64,000 nucleotides of DNA from JAFKFH01 sp017307375. GTDB taxonomy: Bacteria; Pseudomonadota; Alphaproteobacteria; Ferrovibrionales; Ferrovibrionaceae. The notes below the pieces were generated by a model. It had not been told where the DNA came from. It ran no database searches and was given only the letters and a program-made list of their open reading frames with translations. Of the stretch, positions 48,058 through 55,540 are shown in pieces. The DNA is taken from the NCBI GenBank assembly GCA_965229335.1, contig OZ245874.1, forward strand, positions 4,340,001 through 4,404,000, written 5' to 3'. Made by a program: the position numbers and the translations under genes. Each line of letters begins with the position of its first letter. Position 1 is the first letter of the stretch.

Positions 48058-48624
48058 GTGGAATCGACGATCGGACTGAACCAGCAGATCTTCCTGCTGA
48101 TCAACGCGAAGCCTTTTGCCGGCCCACCGCTGGTCGAGATCGCGACCTGGCTGTCCTCCTGGAGCATCATCGCGCCGGTCTGCGCCGTCTCGCTGATCCT
48201 GCTGGCCGTGACGCAGCGCCGGATCGCGCCGGCCCTGTGGCTGTTGGCCGCCCTGCTGGTGGCGGTCGGCATGGTCGTCCTGCTGAACGAATTGTGGCCG
48301 CAGGCCCGTCCGTTCGTCGACGGCGTCGGGACGCAACTTGCGCCGCACAGCCCCGACCCGTCGTTTCCCAGCCATCATGCCGCGGTCACCTTCACCCTGG
48401 CGCTCGGCCTCCTGTTCCGCCCGGGGATCCGTATCCTGGGGGTCCTGCTGCTGTTTTGGGCAGTCGCGGTGAGCTGGTCGCGGGTCTATCTCGGCGTCCA
48501 CTGGCCACTCGACATCCTCGGTGGCGTCTGTATCGCGCTGATTCTCGCCGGTCTGTCGATGCTGCTGGGCTCGAGCGAAGCGCCGCGCCGGCCGCGCCGG
48601 TATTCCACCGGCCGTTTCAACTGA
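48058..48624 (+). CDS. PAP2 family phosphatase (undecaprenyl-diphosphatase-like)
   Basis: A 188-residue membrane phosphatase with about five segments and the three PAP2 motifs: a KxxxxxxRP-like LWPQARPFVDGVG (Lys replaced), PSFPSHHAAVTFTLALG (PSGH-type; here PSHH) and SWSRVYLGVHWPLDILGG with the catalytic His. It may dephosphorylate undecaprenyl diphosphate or another lipid phosphate at the periplasmic face. The start is GTG 48058 behind GGGGGGAAC. It is one of few plus-strand genes in this half of the window and is followed by a structured stretch. Confidence 0.85.
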   Translation: MESTIGLNQQIFLLINAKPFAGPPLVEIATWLSSWSIIAPVCAVSLILLAVTQRRIAPALWLLAALLVAVGMVVLLNELWPQARPFVDGVGTQLAPHSPDPSFPSHHAAVTFTLALGLLFRPGIRILGVLLLFWAVAVSWSRVYLGVHWPLDILGGVCIALILAGLSMLLGSSEAPRRPRRYSTGRFN

Positions 48625-48689
48625 CCGGAATCGCAGCACAGATTGCACGCGAATCCGGCAATCGGGCCTAAGCCACGGATTTCACAGGA

Positions 48690-48964
48690 AAAAAAAGGGA
48701 GTGACGGCTGTCACAAATTCGGCTAATTTCTGCGTGCACAAGGAGCATGGATGGACCACTCCAACCATGCAGCCCGAGTCTGGGGAGGCAACTAAGCCGG
48801 TCACGCGCAAAAACAGCCGTCTGAACGCTGTTTTACGTGGTGAGCAGTTCTTACTAGGCGGTGAGTTGGGCGAAACTTTTTTTGACCGCCAGTAGGTAGA
48901 GGCAATAATGCTCCGCACATCGCGGATGGCAAGGCCCGGAAACGGGCCTTGCTTTTTTCTTTTT
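48690..48964 (+). ncRNA. candidate structured small RNA (or unusual small-protein gene)
   Basis: Several stems are seen: GACGGCTGT (48703-48711) with ACAGCCGTC (48813-48821), a hairpin GCATGG...CCATGC (48745-48770), AAAACAGC (48810-48817) with GCTGTTTT (48827-48834), and TACTaGGCGGT (48852-48862) with ACCGCCAGTA (48885-48894). The unit ends in a canonical terminator. The ACAGC segment can pair upstream or downstream, an either/or arrangement. A 64-codon frame (GTG 48701 to TAG 48895) crosses it, but about 60 percent G/C at third positions by my count is far below real genes here, so RNA is favoured. It does not look like tmRNA, SRP RNA or RNase P RNA. A TTGCAC at 48643 may be part of the promoter. 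The rest of the 434-bp gap holds only an operator-like dyad. Confidence 0.5.
48929..48964 (+). terminator. strong intrinsic terminator of the structured unit
   Basis: GCAAGGCCCG (48929-48938), loop GAAA, CGGGCCTTGC (48943-48952) form a perfect 10-bp stem with a stable tetraloop, followed by TTTTTTCTTTT (48953-48963). This is the best textbook terminator in the window and shows that a plus-strand transcript ends here. Confidence 0.93.
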
Positions 48965-48968
48965 GGGG

Positions 48969-48989
48969 ATGTTGCTGCGATGCAACAAT
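48969..48989. promoter_or_regulatory. TGC-type dyad like those upstream of phaP
   Basis: ATGTTGCTGCGATGCAACAAT contains GTTGC (48971-48975) and GCAAC (48982-48986) and shares TTGCTGC[AG]ATGCA with the site at 18009-18021. It lies 5 bp after the terminator and about 340 bp upstream of the start of the minus-strand DUF1467 gene, but downstream of its end, so its target gene is unclear. Confidence 0.45.
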
Positions 48990-49058
48990 CCGCTCGCGGC
49001 ATCGCCCGCCAGCGCCGGATCGGCTGATTTCCCGGGAATGGACCGGACCGCGGCCCGG

Positions 49059-49325
49059 TCAGAGCGCGTCGGAATAGAGCCAGGCGCCCAGACCGAGCGC
49101 GTCGGTCTGGTAGATCCAGTAGTAGATGCCCCATCCGACCAGGGCCAGACCCGAGGTCAGCGCCAGCTTGAACAGGATGCGTGGCCGCGCCGGAGCCGAG
49201 GTCGCCTGCCCCGGCTCCAGGGCTTCGCCCAGCTCGGCCGACGTCCGCACGCCGATCGGCAGCACCATGAACAGCAGGGCGAACCAGATCAGGATGTAGG
49301 CGATCAGGCCGTTATACCAGTTCAC
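49059..49325 (-). CDS. DUF1467 family membrane protein
   Basis: An 88-residue protein with two membrane segments (NWYNGLIAYILIWFALLFMV and LFKLALTSGLALVGWGIYYW). The PIGVRTSAELGE loop is the DUF1467 hallmark. The family sits next to mce and rnj in many alphaproteobacteria; the function is not known. It starts 9 bp after mce and is the last gene of the long nuo-birA-coaX-rnj-mce string. Confidence 0.9.
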   Translation of the reverse strand: MNWYNGLIAYILIWFALLFMVLPIGVRTSAELGEALEPGQATSAPARPRILFKLALTSGLALVGWGIYYWIYQTDALGLGAWLYSDAL

Positions 49326-49333
49326 GGCGGCGA

Positions 49334-49738
49334 TCAGACCTGTTCGAGTTCAACCAGCGTGCCGAGGAAATCCTTCGGGTGCAGGAACAGCACCGGCTTC
49401 TTGTGCGCGCCGATCTTGGGCTCGCCCGACCCCAGCACCCGCATCCCCTGTTCCTTCAGCTTGTCGCGGGCGGCGTAGATATCGGCGACTTCGTAGCAGA
49501 CGTGATGGATGCCGCCGGCGGGATTGCGGTCGAGGAAGTTCCTGATCGTCGAATCGGCCCCTAGCGGATGCAGCAGCTCGATCTTGGTGTTGTCGAGTTC
49601 GACGAAGACCACGGTGACACCGTGATCGGGCTCGTCCTGCGGGGCCGAAACCTTGGCGCCGAGCGTATCGCGATAGGTCGCGGCGGCAGCGGCCAGATCG
49701 GGAACGGCAATGGCGACATGGTTCAGGCGGCCGATCAT
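49334..49738 (-). CDS. mce: methylmalonyl-CoA epimerase
   Basis: A 134-residue vicinal-oxygen-chelate protein that interconverts (S)- and (R)-methylmalonyl-CoA in propionate metabolism. The start MIGRLNHVAIAVPDLAAAAA has the first metal His, VFVELDNTKIELLHPLG the Glu, GGIHHVCYEVADI the second His, and the end GTLVELEQV the second Glu. The ATG overlaps the rnj stop by 4 bp (ATGA). Confidence 0.95.
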   Translation of the reverse strand: MIGRLNHVAIAVPDLAAAAATYRDTLGAKVSAPQDEPDHGVTVVFVELDNTKIELLHPLGADSTIRNFLDRNPAGGIHHVCYEVADIYAARDKLKEQGMRVLGSGEPKIGAHKKPVLFLHPKDFLGTLVELEQV

Positions 49739-51468
49739 CGGGCGATCTCCTGGCTACGATGGCTGGAAGGGGTGGTGGCGACCTCGGTGTCGGTCAGCCG
49801 GACGACATGGCATTCGACCACCGGGCGGCGGCCGAACATCGACTTGGCCAGGCGGCGGATGGCGACGCGCGCCGCCTCGACGATCGCGTCGTCGTCGCGC
49901 GCCTCGCGGGCCTTGAGGCCGTCGACCGCATTCTCGATGGCATCGAGCACGGTATTGAAGACTTCGTCGCCGTCGTCGTCGCCAAGGCCGTGCAATGCCA
50001 GCTGCGGATCGGCGATCAGCCGGCCGGCCGGATCGACGATCAGGGTGACGAAGGCGACGCCGTTGTGCATCAGCCGCCGCCGGCCGGTCAGCACGGCGCC
50101 TTGCGGCCGGATCAGCGTCTGACCGTCGACCGCCAGCCGGCCCGACGGCACCTCGTCGACGATGCGCACCGGGCCGGGGCCGAGTTGCAGCATCTGGCCG
50201 TTGCGCAGCGTCGCGGTCTCGGGCACGCCGAGGCTCTTGGCGAGCTTGGCGTGTTCGATCAGGTGGCGCGGCTCGCCATGGACCGGCACCGCCAGCTTCG
50301 GCCGCACCCAGCCATACATCCGCGCCAGCTCGTCACGCGCCGGATGGCCCGAGACGTGGACGAAGGCATCCTTCTCGGTGATCACCTCGACCCCGGCGAT
50401 GGCCAGCAGGTTATGCAGCCGGCCCAGCTGGCGCTCGTTGCCGGGAATGATCTTCGACGAGAAGATCGCGGTGTCCTTCGGGCCCAGCGCGATATGCGGA
50501 TGATTGCCCTCGGCGATCCGGGTCATCGCGCCGCGCGGCTCGCCCTGGCAGCCGGTGCACAGCAACAGGACCTTGTCGTCGGGCAGGTAGCCCGCATCCT
50601 TGTCGGTCAGGAAATCGGGCAGGTCCTTCAGATACCCGGAGGCGCGCGCCGCGCCGGTGATCCGCCACAGCGAGCGCCCGACGAGGGCGACGCGGCGGTC
50701 ATGCGCCGCGGCGGCCTGCGCGATGGTCTCCAGGCGGGCGACATTGGAGGCGAAGGTCGTGACCGCGACGCGACCGGTGCGGCCGGCCAGCAGGGCGGTC
50801 AGGCTTTCCCGGACCGCGCCCTCGGATCCGCTTTCGCCTTCCTTGAAGACGTTGGTCGAATCGCAGACCAGCGCCATGACGCCGCGATCGCCGAACGCCT
50901 TCAGCTGCGCGGCGTCCGATTCCGGGCCGACCAGCGGCTGGGGATCGAGCTTCCAGTCGCCGGAATGAACGACCAGCCCGGCCGGCGTCTCGATCGCCAG
51001 CGCCTGGCTTTCCGGGATCGAATGGGTAATGCCGATCGGCGTCACCTTGAACGGCGCCAGGTCGATCACGTCGCCCGGATTATAGATATGGATCGGCACC
51101 TTCTTCTCGAGGCCGGTTTCCTCGAGCTTGCGACGCAGCACATGGGCGGCGAACGGCGTGGCCCAGACCGGGCATTGCAGTTCCTGCCACAGCCAGGGCA
51201 CGGCCCCCAGGTGATCCTCATGCGCGTGGGTGACGATCAGCCCGACCAGATCGTCGGCGCGTTCGGCGATGAAGGCCGGGTCGGGGACCAGCAGGTCGAT
51301 GCCCGGCATGGTCTCGTCGGCAAAGGTGACGCCGAGATCGACCATCAGCCATTTGCCGCCGTAACCGTAGAGCGAGAGGTTCATGCCGATCTCGCCCGCC
51401 CCGCCCAGGGCGAGGAAGAGAAGCTGGTCGCGGGGATAGGTCACTTCGGTCGGCTCATTGGCAGTCAA
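49735..51468 (-). CDS. rnj: ribonuclease J
   Basis: A 577-residue metallo-beta-lactamase fold nuclease with 5'-3' exo- and endonuclease activity in rRNA and mRNA processing. The metal motif HAHEDHLGAVPW (HxHxDH), the beta-CASP domain (about residues 210-370) with TTFASNVARLETIAQAA and the late VSGHPARDELARMYGWVRPK are intact. The start is TTG at 51466-51468 with no clear ribosome site; a TATAGA hexamer at 51486-51491 on the minus strand would give a very short leader. It is preceded by cupin and tyrosine phosphatase genes. Confidence 0.95.
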   Translation of the reverse strand: MTANEPTEVTYPRDQLLFLALGGAGEIGMNLSLYGYGGKWLMVDLGVTFADETMPGIDLLVPDPAFIAERADDLVGLIVTHAHEDHLGAVPWLWQELQCPVWATPFAAHVLRRKLEETGLEKKVPIHIYNPGDVIDLAPFKVTPIGITHSIPESQALAIETPAGLVVHSGDWKLDPQPLVGPESDAAQLKAFGDRGVMALVCDSTNVFKEGESGSEGAVRESLTALLAGRTGRVAVTTFASNVARLETIAQAAAAHDRRVALVGRSLWRITGAARASGYLKDLPDFLTDKDAGYLPDDKVLLLCTGCQGEPRGAMTRIAEGNHPHIALGPKDTAIFSSKIIPGNERQLGRLHNLLAIAGVEVITEKDAFVHVSGHPARDELARMYGWVRPKLAVPVHGEPRHLIEHAKLAKSLGVPETATLRNGQMLQLGPGPVRIVDEVPSGRLAVDGQTLIRPQGAVLTGRRRLMHNGVAFVTLIVDPAGRLIADPQLALHGLGDDDGDEVFNTVLDAIENAVDGLKAREARDDDAIVEAARVAIRRLAKSMFGRRPVVECHVVRLTDTEVATTPSSHRSQEIAR

Positions 51469-51550
51469 GGAGGGGATTCATGCACTCTATATGTCATCCC
51501 CGGCGCCCGAATCCAAGCTTGGCGCCCATCGAGCTACCATGATACCGCGA

Positions 51551-51955
51551 TCAAGCCGATGGATCGCCCAGGGTGACGGCGATGCCTTCGTTGTCCGAGC
51601 GGATGACAACAAATTCGAGGGGTGCACCGGGATCCCGGTTGAGTTCCTGATGAGGCACGAACGGCGCGACGTAGACGAAGTCGCCAGTGCCGATATCGGC
51701 ACCGAATTCCAGGGCATTGCCCCAGCGCACCTCGCCATGGCCACGCACCACGTACAGGGCGACTTCATGACGGCCGTGATGATGGCGGGTATTGCCGCTG
51801 CCGGGCGCCAGCACCAACCGGCCGATCCAGGTCTTGACACCACCGGTGCCGGCGAAGTCGAAGACGGTATTGCGGCCCGGACCGTCCGGCCCGCCGAGCG
51901 CACCGGCAAGCGTCGGCGCCTTCACCACCCGTACCTTGTCCTGCCAGTCGGTCAT
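51551..51955 (-). CDS. cupin domain protein
   Basis: A 134-residue single-domain cupin. The first cupin motif is in NTRHHHGRHEVALYVVRGHG, with three candidate metal His and a Glu, and the second in FVYVAPFVPHQELNRDPG with the last His. It should bind a divalent metal; enzyme or sensor roles both occur. It begins 1 bp after the stop of the tyrosine phosphatase gene, so the two are co-transcribed. The pair is an insertion between coaX and rnj. Confidence 0.85.
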   Translation of the reverse strand: MTDWQDKVRVVKAPTLAGALGGPDGPGRNTVFDFAGTGGVKTWIGRLVLAPGSGNTRHHHGRHEVALYVVRGHGEVRWGNALEFGADIGTGDFVYVAPFVPHQELNRDPGAPLEFVVIRSDNEGIAVTLGDPSA

Positions 51956-51956
51956 C

Positions 51957-52508
51957 TCATCGCCTCACGGTCGAAATCAGCCCGCGCCGCGGGTTCAGGC
52001 GGTGATAAGCGTCGATGCGGCGCGGATAACGCCCACGATAGGCATCGAGCGGCGCCAGCAGCGCGCCGTCGCGGCCGAGACGGCGGTCGGCGACTTCGAC
52101 CAGCAGTCGATTGGGCCAGGGCTTGACGGTCATCGCCAGCAACCGGTCGAAGGCCGCCACCTCCCTGCCCGGCCCGGCCAGCAGGCTCAGCGCGATATAA
52201 CCCGCCGCGGTCGAACGGCTGGCCCCGGCGTGGCAATGGACCAGCAGGCGCGCCGGGCCTTCGGCGGCGCAGACCGCCTGGAGGCGGTCGACCACGGTTT
52301 CGCAAAGCGCCAGGAAAGCCGGCCGCCCGTCCGGATTTTCCTGGTCGAAGAAGGTAAAGACGTCATGGGCGATCGGTGCCGCGAACCGCGGCCGCGCGGA
52401 TGCGGGGAGATCCGGATCGATCAGCGAGAGCACATGGCTCGGTCCCCACTCCAGCGCCACCGCGGCGACCCGCGGCAGGCAGGAAATGCGAACCTCGCCC
52501 GGCCCCAC
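51957..52508 (-). CDS. protein tyrosine/dual-specificity phosphatase-like protein
   Basis: A 183-residue protein with the Cys-x5-Arg signature HCHAGASRSTAAGYIALS (Cys nucleophile, Arg phosphate-binding). The upstream DVFTFFDQENPDG could supply the general acid Asp. The start is GTG 52506-52508 with the next family-like residues VRISCLPRVAAVALEWGPSH. It probably removes phosphate from a protein or small molecule in the cytoplasm. It lies 6 bp after coaX and 1 bp before the cupin gene. Confidence 0.85.
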   Translation of the reverse strand: MGPGEVRISCLPRVAAVALEWGPSHVLSLIDPDLPASARPRFAAPIAHDVFTFFDQENPDGRPAFLALCETVVDRLQAVCAAEGPARLLVHCHAGASRSTAAGYIALSLLAGPGREVAAFDRLLAMTVKPWPNRLLVEVADRRLGRDGALLAPLDAYRGRYPRRIDAYHRLNPRRGLISTVRR

Positions 52509-52514
52509 CCTCTT

Positions 52515-53324
52515 CTATCCCCTGGTATCGAGGGCGTGGGGAAGAGGCGCCTTCGGCCCGCGGTTGCGCCGCCAGATCTCCAGCAGGCCGCGGCGGGTCA
52601 GATGCGGATCGACATGGTCGATCGCCTTGGTCCCCTCGGCGAACAACGGGGCCAGGCCGCCGGTCGCGGCAACCGTCATCTCCGAACCGTATTCCTGCTT
52701 GAGCTTCAGGGTCAGGCCTTCGACGAGGCTGAGATAGCCCCAGTAGACCCCGGCACGCATCGCGGTCGGCGTGTCGGTGCCGATCACGGTATCGGTCTTG
52801 GAAACCGTCACCCGCGGCAGCTTGGCGGCCGCGGCATGCAAGGCCTCGAGGTTCAGATTGACGCCCGGGGCGATGATGCCGCCGAGATAGTCGCCGTTGC
52901 GGTCGACGACGTTGAAGGTCGTGGCCGTGCCGAAATCGATCACGATCAACGGCCCGCCCCAGATCGAATAGGCGCCGATCGCATCGGCCAGCCGGTCGGC
53001 GCCGACATCGGTCGGCTTGTTGTACTTGACCGTGATGCCGAGATTGCAGTCGGCCTCGCCGACCACCAGCGGCTCGATCTCGAAGTAGACCTGGACCAGC
53101 CGGCGCAGGTTGAACAGCACGTCGGGCACCACCGTCGCGATGATGCAATCGGTGACCAGGCTGCCCTGGATGCCCTTCAGCGACATCAACTGGGTCAGCC
53201 AGACCGCATATTCGTCGGCGGTGCGCCGCTTGTCGGTCGTGGTGCGCCATTCGGCGATCAGGGTATCGCCCTCGAACAGCACGAACTTGATGTTGGTATT
53301 GCCGCAGTCGATGGCCAGCAGCAT
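52515..53324 (-). CDS. coaX: type III pantothenate kinase
   Basis: A 269-residue kinase that starts coenzyme A synthesis by phosphorylating pantothenate. The ASKHA fold motifs are LLAIDCGNTNIKFVLFEG at the N-terminus, VGADRLADAIGAYSIWG and LIVIDFGTATTFNVVD, and ATGGLAPLFAEGTKAID near the end. It lies 3 bp after birA, a standard alphaproteobacterial pair. It needs a monovalent cation and is not inhibited by CoA, by family knowledge. Confidence 0.96.
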   Translation of the reverse strand: MLLAIDCGNTNIKFVLFEGDTLIAEWRTTTDKRRTADEYAVWLTQLMSLKGIQGSLVTDCIIATVVPDVLFNLRRLVQVYFEIEPLVVGEADCNLGITVKYNKPTDVGADRLADAIGAYSIWGGPLIVIDFGTATTFNVVDRNGDYLGGIIAPGVNLNLEALHAAAAKLPRVTVSKTDTVIGTDTPTAMRAGVYWGYLSLVEGLTLKLKQEYGSEMTVAATGGLAPLFAEGTKAIDHVDPHLTRRGLLEIWRRNRGPKAPLPHALDTRG

Positions 53325-53327
53325 CGG

Positions 53328-54071
53328 CTAGTCCTCCCTGAAGACGTCGCCCGCGGCGACCGGAACGGTGGCGCCGTCGTCGGTACGCAGCATCAGCGTA
53401 CCGCTTTCGTCCAGCGCGGCAAACACGCCATGCATTTCGCGGTCGGGCAGCCGCACGCGGATGCGGCGGCCGATGCCGTCGGCCCGTGCGGTCCAGGCGG
53501 TGCGGATCGGGGCAAAGCCACCGCTGCGCCAGGCCTGGTACCAGCGCCCCAGCGCTTCGGCATAAAGCGTCAATACGCCACCGATATCGCCGGTGGCGCC
53601 ATGGATCGTCAAGGCGGTGGCCGGCTGCCCCGCATTGGCCGGCAACAGGGCAACGTTGATGCCGGTGCCGATGATCACCCAATCGACCAGACCGTCCGGC
53701 TTCGACCGGGATTCGAGCAGGATGCCGGCGATCTTCTCGCCGCCGACCAGCACGTCGTTCGGCCATTTGCAGGTGATGACCGGCGCACCCGGCGGCAGCG
53801 CCGCAGCCACGGCGTCCGACACGGCGAGGGCGGCAACGAAGGAAAGCTGGGCGGCCTCGGCCGGTCGCACCGGGGGACGCAGCAAGGCCGACGTATAGAG
53901 ATTGCCGACCGGGCTTTGCCAGATGCGGCCGCGACGGCCGCGGCCCGCCGTCTGCTCGTCGGCCTGCACGACCAGGCCTTCCGGCTCGCCCGCCTCGGCC
54001 CGGGACCGGGCAAGGTCGTTGGTCGAGCCGAGCGCCTGGTGGCGCTCGACCCGGAACCGCAACGAACTCAC
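53328..54071 (-). CDS. birA: biotin--[acetyl-CoA-carboxylase] ligase
   Basis: A 247-residue ligase that attaches biotin to carboxylase carrier proteins. The biotinyl-AMP motif QTAGRGRRGRIWQSPVGNLY, the ITCKWPNDVLVGGEKIAGIL lysine/asparagine site and the C-terminal SH3-like domain are present. It has no N-terminal HTH, so it is not a repressor. The start is GTG 54069-54071, overlapping the nuoN stop (GTGA). The linkage nuoN-birA-coaX is common in alphaproteobacteria. Confidence 0.95.
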   Translation of the reverse strand: MSSLRFRVERHQALGSTNDLARSRAEAGEPEGLVVQADEQTAGRGRRGRIWQSPVGNLYTSALLRPPVRPAEAAQLSFVAALAVSDAVAAALPPGAPVITCKWPNDVLVGGEKIAGILLESRSKPDGLVDWVIIGTGINVALLPANAGQPATALTIHGATGDIGGVLTLYAEALGRWYQAWRSGGFAPIRTAWTARADGIGRRIRVRLPDREMHGVFAALDESGTLMLRTDDGATVPVAAGDVFRED

Positions 54072-55519
54072 GGCAGCAGCGCGCGCGCCGCCGTTTCCGC
54101 CGCCGCCATGATCGGGGCGGGATAGACGAAGAAGAACAAGGTGAACAGGCCGGTGGCACCGAAGACCAGCGCCAGTTCACCCCGGACCGGGGCGAAGGCA
54201 CCGGCCGGCTGGTCGAAGTACATCACCTTGACGACGCGCAGGTAGTAATAGGCGCCGACGCAGGAGGCGAGCATGCCGATGACCGCGAGGATATAGAGCC
54301 CGGCGTTCACCGCCGCCATGAACACGTAGAACTTGGCGAAGAACCCGGCCAGCGGCGGGATGCCGGCCAGCGAGAACATGAAGATGCCGAGCATCAGCGC
54401 CATCGCCGGATGGGTGCGGCCCAGCCCGGCCAGGTCGTCGATGGTCTCGACCATGCCATGCTCGCGCTTCATCGACAGGATGCAGGCGAAGGTGCCGAGC
54501 GTCATGACGAGGTAGATCGTCATGTAGACGACGACGCCGCGCACGCCTTCCTGGGTTCCGGCGGCCAGGCCCAGCAGGGCGAAGCCGACATGGCCGATCG
54601 ACGAATAGGCCATCAGGCGCTTGATGTTGCGCTGGTTGATCGCCGCAAACGAGCCGAGCAGCATCGACGCCACGGCGATGAAGATGATCACCTGGCGCCA
54701 GTCACTCACCAGTTCGCCGAACGGCGACAGCATCGCGCGCAGAAACAGGCCGATGGCGGCGACCTTCGGGGCGGCGGCAAAGAACGCCGTCACCGGTGTC
54801 GGCGCGCCTTCGTAGACGTCCGGCGCCCACATGTGGAACGGCACGGCCGACACCTTGAAGGCGAGGCCGGCGACCAGGAAGATCATGCCGGTGATCAGGC
54901 CGATCGAGACGTCGCCATGCGGCACGCCAGACAGCGCCTTGGCGATGCCGACGAAGTTGGTCGAGCCGGAAAAGCCGTAGATCAGCGAGCAGCCGTAGAG
55001 CAGCATGCCCGACGACACCGCACCGAGGACGAAGTATTTCAGGCCCGCCTCGGTGGCGCGGCTGTCGTCGCGGCGGAACGCGGCGATGACGTAGAGCGAC
55101 AGCGACTGCAACTCGATGCCGAGATAGAGCGACATCAGGTCGTTGGCCGACAGCATCAGCATCATGCCGAGCGTGGCCAGCAGCACCAGGATCGGATACT
55201 CGAACCGCTCCATCTGGTGATCGCGGTTGAAGCCGAACGACAGGATCAGCGCGACCGCCGAACCGAGCAGCGTCAGGGTCTTGAACACCCGGGCGAAGCC
55301 GTCGGTCACGAACATGTTGTTCATGGCCACCGTCTTCTCGGTCGGGCCCATGCCGACCAGCACGATGGTCACGACCAGCGCGATGATCGACAGCCAGGAG
55401 ACCGCGCGGGTCGAGCCGTCGCCGCGGAACACGCCGAACATCAGCAGCGCCATGATCATCAGGGCGAGTGCCAGTTCCGGGATGACCGGGATCAGGCTGG
55501 GGAGGGTCATGTGGGTCAT
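54068..55519 (-). CDS. nuoN: NADH-quinone oxidoreductase subunit N
   Basis: A 483-residue, about 14-segment antiporter-like subunit of complex I that helps move protons. Conserved marks are GIELQSLSLYVIAAFRR with the key Glu, and the Lys-bearing FKVSAVPFHMWAPDVYEGAP and QRNIKRLMAYSSIGHVGFAL. It is the last nuo gene, with birA overlapping by 4 bp. The start MTHMTLPSLIPVIPELA is 21 bp after nuoM. Confidence 0.96.
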   Translation of the reverse strand: MTHMTLPSLIPVIPELALALMIMALLMFGVFRGDGSTRAVSWLSIIALVVTIVLVGMGPTEKTVAMNNMFVTDGFARVFKTLTLLGSAVALILSFGFNRDHQMERFEYPILVLLATLGMMLMLSANDLMSLYLGIELQSLSLYVIAAFRRDDSRATEAGLKYFVLGAVSSGMLLYGCSLIYGFSGSTNFVGIAKALSGVPHGDVSIGLITGMIFLVAGLAFKVSAVPFHMWAPDVYEGAPTPVTAFFAAAPKVAAIGLFLRAMLSPFGELVSDWRQVIIFIAVASMLLGSFAAINQRNIKRLMAYSSIGHVGFALLGLAAGTQEGVRGVVVYMTIYLVMTLGTFACILSMKREHGMVETIDDLAGLGRTHPAMALMLGIFMFSLAGIPPLAGFFAKFYVFMAAVNAGLYILAVIGMLASCVGAYYYLRVVKVMYFDQPAGAFAPVRGELALVFGATGLFTLFFFVYPAPIMAAAETAARALLP

Positions 55520-55540
55520 TTCGTCCTACTCCCGCGGGCT

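Noticed and set aside
48690..48964. tmRNA, 6S RNA, SRP RNA or RNase P RNA
   Set aside because: No tRNA-like T loop with CCA or tag peptide frame, no SRP GGAAG tetraloop domain, no conserved RNase P segments, and no long 6S-like rod with a central bubble could be made to fit.
48682..49134. 150-codon minus-strand frame across the structured orphan unit
   Set aside because: It reads through the terminator hairpin in reverse, has low-complexity basic stretches and no ribosome site, and overlaps the start of the DUF1467 region. No family resemblance.
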